NCBI GenBank assembly: GCA_016868915.1
Contig: VGFL01000015.1
Coordinates: forward strand, 1-36,056
Source of the DNA: Bacteroidota bacterium
GTDB lineage: Bacteria; Bacteroidota; Bacteroidia; Flavobacteriales_D; Crocinitomicaceae
Direction: 5' to 3'
Length of the DNA stretch: 36,056 nucleotides
Program-made: the position numbers and the translations under genes
Part shown: piece after piece, positions 25,711-33,594 of the stretch
Layout: every line of letters begins with the position of its first letter
Position numbering within the stretch: the stretch's first letter is position 1
Notes under the pieces: model-generated
Databases searched by the model: none
The model's input: only the letters and a program-made list of their open reading frames with translations
What the model was told of the DNA's origin: nothing

Positions 25711-28239
25711 TTAAAGAAGGCCTTTATTTCTCAAAAATTCATCCAGTGATTCTATGTCAGAAAATAGGACTTCACGCGCTTTACTTCCTTGAAATGAGCC
25801 AATGATGCCCATTGCCTCAAGTTGATCTACAATTCTTCCAGCTCTATTGTATCCGAGTTTTAATTTTCGTTGAAGTAAGCTGGCTGATCCTTGTTGACTA
25901 ATTACCACGATTCGTGCTGAATCTACGAACATGGAATCTATTTCAGAAAGGTCATAATCTCCAACACCTTCGCCTTCTTCGCCGTGATACTCTGGAAGTA
26001 ATAAAGCTTCTGGATAAGCTCTTTGAGATCCAATAAACGCACAAATTTCCTCAACTTCATCCGTATCAACAAACCCGCATTGTAAGCGTAAAATTTCTGA
26101 ACCTGCGGATATCAACATATCTCCACGGCCAATTAACTGATCAGCGCCTGATGCGTCTAAAATGGTACGGGAGTCAATTTTTGAAAGAACTCTAAATGCA
26201 ATTCTTGCCGGAAAATTTGCTTTAATCATTCCTGTGATTACATTAACAGACGGTCGTTGTGTAGCAACAATCAAATGAATACCGATTGCACGGGCAAGTT
26301 GAGCGATACGGGCAATTGGGAGTTCAATTTCTTTTCCAGCTGTCATTATTAAATCTGCAAATTCATCGATTAAAACAACGATATAAGGTAAATATCGATG
26401 ACCATTCTCAGGGTTAAGCCGCCTTTTAATGAATTTCTCATTGTATTCCTTAATTGTTCGAACTCCAGCTTCTTTAAGAAGTTCGTAGCGTTCATCCATT
26501 TCGGTGCATAAGGAATTAAATGTGGGTACTACTTTCGATGTGTCAGTAATTATTGCATCTTCTTCACCAGGTAATTTGGCAAGAAAATGACGTTCAATTT
26601 TATTGTAAAGGGTTAATTCTACTTTTTTCGGATCAACAAGTACAAATTTAATCTGTGCAGGATGTTTTCGGTATAAAATAGAAATTAAAATTGCATTTAA
26701 TCCGACGGATTTTCCTTGTCCTGTCGCACCAGCAACCAATAAATGAGGCATTTTTGTCAAATCAAACACATAGGTTTCATTGGTAATGGTTTTTCCGATG
26801 ACAACAGGTAATTCACCGTCATAATTTTGAAATTTTTCAGAAGCGATAAGTGATCTCATACTTACCATATCAGGCTTTGAGTTGGGAACTTCAATACCAA
26901 TGGTTCCCTTTCCCGGAATAGGTGCAATTATCCGAATTCCTAAAGCACTTAAACTAAGTGCAATATCATCTTCAAGATTTTTGATTTTTGAAATGCGAAC
27001 TCCCGGAGCAGGAACGATTTCGTATAAAGTTACTGTAGGTCCAACGGTTGCTTTAATTTTGGCAATATCAATTTTGTAATGCGAGAGTGTTTGAACTATT
27101 CGATTTTTATTTGTTTCGAGTTCCTCTTTATTAATATTAACTACCCCTCCACCAAAATCTTTCAATAAATCAATTGATGGTAAGGTATAATCAGATAAGT
27201 CCATTTTTGGGTCATACTCACCGTATTCTTTCAGCAATTTTTCGGCGTTTGATAATTCTTCATGAATTTCACTCTCAGTAACTATGTTGTTCGCTGTTGC
27301 ATCGGGCTCATTTTCGGGTATATTTATTTCAAAATCATTATTTGATTCATCCATATCAGAGGAATCGTTGATTTCCATCTCTAGTTCATTTTCATCTTCC
27401 TCAAAATCAATGGTTTCCGAAATGTATTCGTTTTCTATCTCTTCATCTTGAATAGGATTAATTATTTTAAAATCATCATTATCATATTTATTTGAAATAA
27501 TTGTATCATCTGTCTCAGGGGGTTGAACTTTATTTGCCTTTCTATCTTGAAGAAAAGAAAATAGTGCAGAATAATTTGGATTGAAAAGAACAGTAATTAA
27601 AACGAATAAAGAGGAAAGATGTAGGACAATCGTTCCGAAACTTCCGATTGTGAGATTTAGCCACTGATTTGCGTAAAATCCAACACTACCTCCAAGATAA
27701 TTAATAGAGTATGAAAAATATCCTAGAAATAACGAAGTCCAAAAAGTAAGTAATATGGTATTAACCGAGGTTTTGAGAAGAGGAAGTATCGATTTATCAA
27801 AAAGTATTTTAACACTAATAAGAAATAGAATGAAGCAAATAGCAAAAGATGATATACCAAACAAACCGTATATAAAAACATGTGAAATCCAAGCCCCAAA
27901 CTTTCCGAGCCAGTTATCAACAGGAATATTTTCGCTCAAAAAAATGAAATCATAAAATGACTTATTTAAAATTCTATCTTGATCCTTCTGCCAGGTAAAA
28001 AGGTAAGATAGACATGAAACAAATATGAAAAGGGAGGAAATTATTAGGGAAGTACCTAAAACAATTTTTATTTTTTTAAAATCAAACTTCAATTCTGAAG
28101 ACTTTCCTTGACCATGGTTTTTATTTTTTTTGCCAATGGTTTTCTCTTTTTTCTCACTATTCTTAGCTCGTTTTGATACACTTTCAAAGGCATCTTCAAT
28201 TGTCGATTCTTGTTCAGGAATATATTCGTTTTCCGCCAT
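25711..28239 (-). CDS. ftsK: DNA translocase FtsK
   Basis: An 842-residue DNA pump at the division septum that moves chromosome ends apart and activates dimer resolution. The N-terminal domain has four membrane helices (about 58-82, 118-145, 155-178, 200-222). A linker of about 110 residues (240-330) is very acidic. The motor domain has Walker A GATGQGKS (504-511) and Walker B VVLIDEFADL with D625/E626. The winged-helix gamma domain that reads polar DNA motifs occupies the last 65 residues. The length and layout are normal for Bacteroidetes FtsK. It is usually followed by lolA in this phylum, but here by a helicase. Confidence 0.96.
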   Translation of the reverse strand: MAENEYIPEQESTIEDAFESVSKRAKNSEKKEKTIGKKNKNHGQGKSSELKFDFKKIKIVLGTSLIISSLFIFVSCLSYLFTWQKDQDRILNKSFYDFIFLSENIPVDNWLGKFGAWISHVFIYGLFGISSFAICFILFLISVKILFDKSILPLLKTSVNTILLTFWTSLFLGYFSYSINYLGGSVGFYANQWLNLTIGSFGTIVLHLSSLFVLITVLFNPNYSALFSFLQDRKANKVQPPETDDTIISNKYDNDDFKIINPIQDEEIENEYISETIDFEEDENELEMEINDSSDMDESNNDFEINIPENEPDATANNIVTESEIHEELSNAEKLLKEYGEYDPKMDLSDYTLPSIDLLKDFGGGVVNINKEELETNKNRIVQTLSHYKIDIAKIKATVGPTVTLYEIVPAPGVRISKIKNLEDDIALSLSALGIRIIAPIPGKGTIGIEVPNSKPDMVSMRSLIASEKFQNYDGELPVVIGKTITNETYVFDLTKMPHLLVAGATGQGKSVGLNAILISILYRKHPAQIKFVLVDPKKVELTLYNKIERHFLAKLPGEEDAIITDTSKVVPTFNSLCTEMDERYELLKEAGVRTIKEYNEKFIKRRLNPENGHRYLPYIVVLIDEFADLIMTAGKEIELPIARIAQLARAIGIHLIVATQRPSVNVITGMIKANFPARIAFRVLSKIDSRTILDASGADQLIGRGDMLISAGSEILRLQCGFVDTDEVEEICAFIGSQRAYPEALLLPEYHGEEGEGVGDYDLSEIDSMFVDSARIVVISQQGSASLLQRKLKLGYNRAGRIVDQLEAMGIIGSFQGSKAREVLFSDIESLDEFLRNKGLL

Positions 28240-28283
28240 ACATGCAAATTGCCGATTACGAAATTAAAATTTGATTTAAAACT

Positions 28284-28314
28284 AAAACTTACTTAAAACT
28301 TAATGTTTGCACAA
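28284..28314 (-). promoter_or_regulatory. Possible ftsK promoter in a short direct repeat
   Basis: On the minus strand TTG (28314-28312), 20 nt, then TAAGTTTT (28291-28284), 7 of 8 of the -7 box. A second TAAGTTTT copy lies 11 nt away (28302-28295) with TTTG at 28329-28326, so two overlapping promoters are possible. Confidence 0.4.
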
Positions 28315-28349
28315 GGTTTTGTTAGCAAAGTCTAAAAAAAATAGTCAAA

Positions 28350-29081
28350 TTAGCCTTGCTTACTTTGATTTTTGTAATCATTGATTTCATCAAGAAATTC
28401 AATATTTCCTTCAATGTAATTACCGATGACTACGATATTTGCCCCTGCATCATGTAATTTACGAATATTTGAAATTGATTTTACACCACCTCCAACGATT
28501 AAAACGGTATCTAGTTTAGATATTCTTTTTATCACAGATTTTGGGATAATTCTTCTTGCTCCACTTCCTGCTTCTAAATAGGTTACGGTATGCCCCAAGA
28601 GTTTACCGGCAAGAGCCGTTTTGAATATTAGATTTGGATTTTCAATTGGAATAGGTTTTGTTTTACTGACCTTTGAGACACTACTTTGGGATAATCCGTC
28701 AATCAATAGGTAAGAGGTTGCGATACATTCGAGTTTCATTCGATATATTTTTTCAGCGGCCTCAATTTGGCTCTCAATTAAATAATAAGGATTTCTTCCA
28801 GAAATTAGACTCAAAAAAAGTATCGCATCAGCCTTACTAGATACTTGATCTGGTGAGCCAGGAAAAATAATAATGGGTTTTTTGAAATGTTTTTTAAGGA
28901 TTTTAAGTGTACTTTCTATTTGTATATTATTCGATGTGCTTCCTCCTACAAATAAAAAGTCTACTTGGCATTCACTTATTTTTTTTGAAAATTCCTCGAA
29001 GTTTAAGTCCTTTTCAGGGTCTATCAAGATAGCGATAGAATTTTTTGCCTCCTGAATTAGTTTTTGAATTTTAATTTTCAC
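28350..29081 (-). CDS. Geranylgeranylglyceryl (heptaprenylglyceryl) phosphate synthase
   Basis: A 243-residue TIM-barrel prenyltransferase that joins a polyprenyl diphosphate to the sn-3 hydroxyl of sn-glycerol-1-phosphate. The Mg/diphosphate-binding aspartate is D21 in ILIDPEKD; VGGSTSNN at 45-52, the phosphate-binding YLEAGSGA at 168-175, VGGGVKS at 196-202 and VIGNYIEGN at 218-226 complete the signature. In archaea this makes ether lipids; the bacterial group I/II enzymes of Flavobacteria are active, but their lipid is poorly known. The start codon is GTG at 29081, inside the phosphopantetheinyl transferase gene (11-nt overlap). Confidence 0.92.
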   Translation of the reverse strand: MKIKIQKLIQEAKNSIAILIDPEKDLNFEEFSKKISECQVDFLFVGGSTSNNIQIESTLKILKKHFKKPIIIFPGSPDQVSSKADAILFLSLISGRNPYYLIESQIEAAEKIYRMKLECIATSYLLIDGLSQSSVSKVSKTKPIPIENPNLIFKTALAGKLLGHTVTYLEAGSGARRIIPKSVIKRISKLDTVLIVGGGVKSISNIRKLHDAGANIVVIGNYIEGNIEFLDEINDYKNQSKQG

Positions 29082-29658
29082 TTGTGGTATTGAAGACGAT
29101 TATATTATTGTCGAATTCAAAGGTATTAAATTCAATTTTTTTAGTAGGTGTTTTTGTCCGAAAACCGATCCATTTATTAAGTTCTAACTTTTTTACTCTT
29201 AAATCATTTTTTAGGTTGAGAGTTTTATCATCATACAATTTAATAAGTGCCTCCTTGATTCCCCAAATTTTTATTTTATCCGATAAAGAATCGATAAAAC
29301 TCGCCTCCTCTTTATCGTGAATAAATCTTGTTTCAATTCTTGTAATACGGGCGGTAATTTCTTCAATATCTAGGCCAATATTAAAATTAAAATTCCAGGC
29401 AATGCCAATTAAGCTTTTACTGTGACTAATTGAAATGTAGGCTCCTTTATCAAGACGTGGTTTGCCATTATTATTATACTTAAGAGTGTAATTGGGTAAG
29501 AAATTGGAAATCAAAAATTTCACACCTTGTATTTCAATAAATCGATCTGATACTTCTCGAATTTTTAGATCTTTTTCACGCACAAAGAAATCTTTGCATT
29601 CATCTTTTCTGATAAAGGCAAAATTTACATTATCAACTGAAAAGTGCGTTGTATTCAT
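29071..29658 (-). CDS. 4'-phosphopantetheinyl transferase superfamily protein
   Basis: A 195-residue enzyme expected to transfer the phosphopantetheine arm of coenzyme A to a serine of a carrier protein. The core motifs are SISHS (76-80), the magnesium-binding GLDIEE (95-100, D97 and E99) and WGIKEALIKL (132-141, with E136). The size is that of a Sfp/EntD-like or single pseudo-dimer protein. It is the first gene of the block and overlaps the GGGP synthase by 11 nt. This pairing occurs in other Bacteroidetes. The promoter box lies 4 nt from its ATG. Confidence 0.9.
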   Translation of the reverse strand: MNTTHFSVDNVNFAFIRKDECKDFFVREKDLKIREVSDRFIEIQGVKFLISNFLPNYTLKYNNNGKPRLDKGAYISISHSKSLIGIAWNFNFNIGLDIEEITARITRIETRFIHDKEEASFIDSLSDKIKIWGIKEALIKLYDDKTLNLKNDLRVKKLELNKWIGFRTKTPTKKIEFNTFEFDNNIIVFNTTSEN

Positions 29659-29662
29659 TTTT

Positions 29663-29693
29663 CAAAACTAATACATCACAGTTTGTTTGCCAA
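29663..29693 (-). promoter_or_regulatory. Promoter of the phosphopantetheinyl transferase operon
   Basis: On the minus strand TTG (29693-29691), 20 nt, then TAGTTTTG (29670-29663): a full match. The box ends 4 nt before the ATG (29658), so the transcript would begin at or next to the start codon. Confidence 0.65.
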
Positions 29694-29803
29694 CAATTTT
29701 ATTAAAAACATATCTTTTTTTACTTTTATTTTAAGGTAGGATATATTTTTTTTATATTTACCCTCTGAATTTGTGCTATTTTGTCAAATCCAAAAATGCT
29801 TTT

Positions 29804-32800
29804 ATGATTAAAAAAATTATTCTTTCTGTTGTAATTGTTTTACTGACAATTACTTATTCATTTTCTCAAACAGGTCTTGGAATTGTAAAAGGTTCTGTAA
29901 TTGATGAAAAGACAAAAACCGGACTTGAGTTTTGTAAAGTTTTATTAATCTTAAACGGATCAACAAAGGCTGGTGCAACGACAGATGAAAAAGGTGAGTT
30001 TCAAATAAACAGCGTTAACCCTGGAACATATGATGTTGAAGTCAGGAGTAGTGATGGATATCAACCATTCAAACTGACTGGTTTCAAGGTAATTGGGGAT
30101 AAAATCTCTTTTTTAGATAAAATTGAGATGAGCAAACCAAAAGATGTCAAGGAGCTCGAGGAATTTAAAATTGTAATCTATAAAGTACCGCTAATTGATA
30201 AGGACGGGGGATCATCAGGAGGTACGGTGACGAGGGAGGATATAGGAAGGCTACCGGTACGTTCGGCTGCCGGTGTTGCGCAAACTGTTGGTGGTGTGAA
30301 CTCCAATGAAGGAAGTGGTGAAATTTCTGTTCGTGGAGCTCGTCCAGATGGCACTTACTTTTACATTGATGGTATAAAGGTTCGTGGTTCATCAAACTTA
30401 CCAAAGTCGGCCTTAGAAGAAGTTTCTGTCATTACGGGAGGAGTTCCGGCAAGTTATGGTGATGTTACTGGAGGTATTATTGCGGTAACAACTCGAGGTC
30501 CATCAGCAAAATATTTTGGAAGTATTGAAGCGGTAAGTTCGGGTGTTTATTTTAAAGGCTCCGACCCGAATGGTTATGATGGGAAAGTTTTCGGTTTGGA
30601 TAAATTTGGTTATAACCTTTTTGAAGGTATGTTATCAGGTCCAATATTGATGCAAAAAGATTCAACCGGAAAGAAAACCAAAGCTTTATTGGGTTTCTTG
30701 GCCTCTGTCAATTACACGAATGAGTTGGACAATCGTCCGTTAGCGGGTGGTAGCTACAGAGTTAAAAAAGAGGTTCGAGATGATTTGTTAGCTAATCCAT
30801 TGAGACCAACCTCAACTGGTTTTGGTACATTTCATAACGCTTTATTTCTGCGCCAGTCTGATTTTGAAAAAACTCCTTGGAGAATGAATTCGGGTACGAG
30901 TGTTTTATCCGGTCAGTTTAAGATTGATGTTAATACCGGGCCAACGGTGAATCTTACCTTTGGTGGTTCATTGAATTATGGCCAGGGAAGAAATTACAGC
31001 TATGGAAGTTCGTTACTAAATTTTTCGAATTATGGTTTTTATAAATCGTTAGATTGGAGAGTTTTTGGGCGCTTAACACAACGTTTTGTCAACAATTCTC
31101 AAGGATCTGCCTCTAAAATTAAGTCTGCAAATTACAATCTCATGGTTGACTATTCTCGTTCGACCGATGATTTTTATGATGCCAATCACAAATATAATAT
31201 TTTTAATTACGGTCATGTTGGAAAATTTACAACAACTAGAAGACCTTCCTACGAATTTGATCCTGTTACTCAGACTTATATACACAATGGTTTTAGGGAT
31301 GTAGAAGTTGCTTTTACTCCTTCGGAAACAAATCAAGCGTTAGCCGCTATTACTACACAATACTACGATATTTACGCGGGTAATCCAGAAGGAAGGTTTG
31401 AAAATTTATTCCAAATACAACAAGGAAATGCTTTGAGAAATGGTGATTCACCGTCTTCGGTTTATGGAATTTGGAGCAATATAGGTTCGCCTTATAATGG
31501 ATTTGGTAAGTCTGAAAATAATCAGTTTCGTGTGACTGGTTCTGGTGCTGTTTCTATTGGAGATCATAATATCTCATTGGGTTTTGAATTTGAGCAGCGT
31601 GAGGATAGGGGTTGGACAAGTGGTGATTTTGGGCCAGTTGGTATTTGGTCCATTGCCCGTCAACTTGCCAACTTTCACATTCGGGAATTGGATTTAAATA
31701 GTGGTGTTTTATCAGATTCAGGTTCATTTAAGGCAATCACCTACCAAAGACTTAATTCAGGAAATGCATTCGCGTCAGGAATAAACGAGTATGGAGGTCA
31801 ACAATTTAATGATAATCAATCCTTTTTTGATTACAATTTACGTCAGTACCTTTATGAACAGGGACTAATCTCTCAAAATGGAAGCGGCTATGATTTTATA
31901 GATATTGATAAATATGACCCAAACATATTTAAACTAAGTATGTTTTCTCCGGATGAATTGTTGAATCAAGGCCAATCATTTGTCTCATACTGGGGTTATG
32001 ACCATACTGGAAAAAGAGTGAAAGGAAACACCGATATAAATAAGTATTTTAACGAATTTGATGAGAATGGCAATTACAAGCGTTTTGTTGGTGCATTTCA
32101 ACCGGTTTACATGGCTGGCTACTTAATGGATAAATTTGCCTTTAGAGATATCGTGTTTAATGTTGGTGTTCGCGTTGATATTTTTGACGCCAATCAGCCA
32201 GTTTTGAAGGACCCGTATTTATTTTTTAATGCTCTTAGTGTCAAGGAAGCTAGAGCCTTGAAAGAGTCTGATCCAAATACCTACTCTTGGGTAAACTTAC
32301 CCGAAGGGATGGGAGATGATTACATTGTCTATGTTAACGATGTTAATAACCCAACTGCTATTAATGGATTTCGTACGGGAATGAATTGGTTCAATTCAGT
32401 TGGTACGCCTGTTGAGGATCCAAAAGTGATAAGAGGATCAGCCGGAATTTCGCCATGGCTTGTTGATCCATCTCAAGAAAATCCAAACGAGACTGCTTTT
32501 GAGGATTATAAACCTCAAGTGAATGTTATGCCTCGTATAGCTTTTTCGTTTCCAATATCTGATAATGCATCCTTTTTTGCACATTACGATATCTTAACGA
32601 AAAGACCTACAACCGGTTTTAGATTTAATCCTTATGAATATCAATTTATTCAATCAAGAAATGCAATTATAAATAACGCGAACCTCAAGCCTGAAACAAC
32701 GGTTGATTATGCACTCGGTTTCCAGCAGGTTCTATCAAAAACGTCTTCTCTGAAAATTGAGGCTTTTTACCGCGAACAGAGAAATAATGTACAATTAATA

Positions 32801-33574
32801 AATATGTTTGAGGCTTACCCTGCAACATATAGAACCTTTGGAAATCGTGACTTTGGAACTGTGAAAGGGTTGACCGTTTCTTATGATCTCCGTCAGACAG
32901 GAAATGTTCGATTGACCGCTGCTTACACTCTTCAATTTGCTGATGGAACTGGTTCAAATGCAACTACTGCGGCTGGTCTTGTTAATGCCGGTTTACCAAA
33001 TTTGAGAAGTATTTTTCCATATGACTTTGACCAAAGACACGCCTTTAATATTTCTTTAGACTATAGATATGGAGAAGAAGATTATAATGGTCCAATTATA
33101 GGAGATTTCAAGGTTTTAAAAAATACGGGCTTAAATATTTTTACAAATATTAATTCTGGATCACCGTATTCAGCACAAACCTTTATCACAGATGAAGGAA
33201 TAGGAAATTTAAATGCTGGATTAAATGGAACTTTAAATGGTTCGCGTTTACCATGGACATATCGCTTAGATGTACAATTAGACAGAACGTTCAACATTGA
33301 ATTTGGGAAGGATAAAAATAAAGCGAAAGTTACTTATTTGAATGTTTATGTTCGTGTTACTAATTTATTTAATCAATTTAATGTGTTAGGCGTATACAGA
33401 GCAACAGGAAATTGGGATGATGATGGTTATTTGGCTGCGGCGGCAAGTCAGACATCAATTCAAAACCAAATAGATGAAGAAGCTTTCAGAGATTACTACG
33501 CAATGAAAGTACAGAACCCATTTAATATCAGTATCCCAAGAACCATTCGTCTAGGGATTAAATTTGATTTTTAA
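29804..33574 (+). CDS. TonB-dependent receptor with carboxypeptidase-regulatory-like domain
   Basis: A 1256-residue outer-membrane transporter, longer than typical siderophore receptors. The signal peptide (MIKKIILSVVIVLLTITYSFS) is followed by a carboxypeptidase-regulatory-like domain (about 25-105: GIVKGSVIDEKTKTGLEFC), then the plug (about 130-245, with SVRGARPDGTYFYIDGIK and ASYGDVTGGIIAVTTRG) and a large barrel ending in an aromatic residue (IKFDF). The frame can be extended upstream to a TTG at 29771, but the ATG at 29804 gives a proper signal peptide. The gene 20 nt downstream encodes a secreted protein and is probably its partner. The ligand is unknown; no SusD-like lipoprotein is visible. 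Confidence 0.9.
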   Translation: MIKKIILSVVIVLLTITYSFSQTGLGIVKGSVIDEKTKTGLEFCKVLLILNGSTKAGATTDEKGEFQINSVNPGTYDVEVRSSDGYQPFKLTGFKVIGDKISFLDKIEMSKPKDVKELEEFKIVIYKVPLIDKDGGSSGGTVTREDIGRLPVRSAAGVAQTVGGVNSNEGSGEISVRGARPDGTYFYIDGIKVRGSSNLPKSALEEVSVITGGVPASYGDVTGGIIAVTTRGPSAKYFGSIEAVSSGVYFKGSDPNGYDGKVFGLDKFGYNLFEGMLSGPILMQKDSTGKKTKALLGFLASVNYTNELDNRPLAGGSYRVKKEVRDDLLANPLRPTSTGFGTFHNALFLRQSDFEKTPWRMNSGTSVLSGQFKIDVNTGPTVNLTFGGSLNYGQGRNYSYGSSLLNFSNYGFYKSLDWRVFGRLTQRFVNNSQGSASKIKSANYNLMVDYSRSTDDFYDANHKYNIFNYGHVGKFTTTRRPSYEFDPVTQTYIHNGFRDVEVAFTPSETNQALAAITTQYYDIYAGNPEGRFENLFQIQQGNALRNGDSPSSVYGIWSNIGSPYNGFGKSENNQFRVTGSGAVSIGDHNISLGFEFEQREDRGWTSGDFGPVGIWSIARQLANFHIRELDLNSGVLSDSGSFKAITYQRLNSGNAFASGINEYGGQQFNDNQSFFDYNLRQYLYEQGLISQNGSGYDFIDIDKYDPNIFKLSMFSPDELLNQGQSFVSYWGYDHTGKRVKGNTDINKYFNEFDENGNYKRFVGAFQPVYMAGYLMDKFAFRDIVFNVGVRVDIFDANQPVLKDPYLFFNALSVKEARALKESDPNTYSWVNLPEGMGDDYIVYVNDVNNPTAINGFRTGMNWFNSVGTPVEDPKVIRGSAGISPWLVDPSQENPNETAFEDYKPQVNVMPRIAFSFPISDNASFFAHYDILTKRPTTGFRFNPYEYQFIQSRNAIINNANLKPETTVDYALGFQQVLSKTSSLKIEAFYREQRNNVQLINMFEAYPATYRTFGNRDFGTVKGLTVSYDLRQTGNVRLTAAYTLQFADGTGSNATTAAGLVNAGLPNLRSIFPYDFDQRHAFNISLDYRYGEEDYNGPIIGDFKVLKNTGLNIFTNINSGSPYSAQTFITDEGIGNLNAGLNGTLNGSRLPWTYRLDVQLDRTFNIEFGKDKNKAKVTYLNVYVRVTNLFNQFNVLGVYRATGNWDDDGYLAAAASQTSIQNQIDEEAFRDYYAMKVQNPFNISIPRTIRLGIKFDF

Positions 33575-33594
33575 TACGTAGAAAAAAGAAAAAT

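Noticed and set aside
29771-29803. Upstream TTG start of the TonB receptor
   Set aside because: It adds 11 residues before a good signal peptide that begins at the ATG at 29804.
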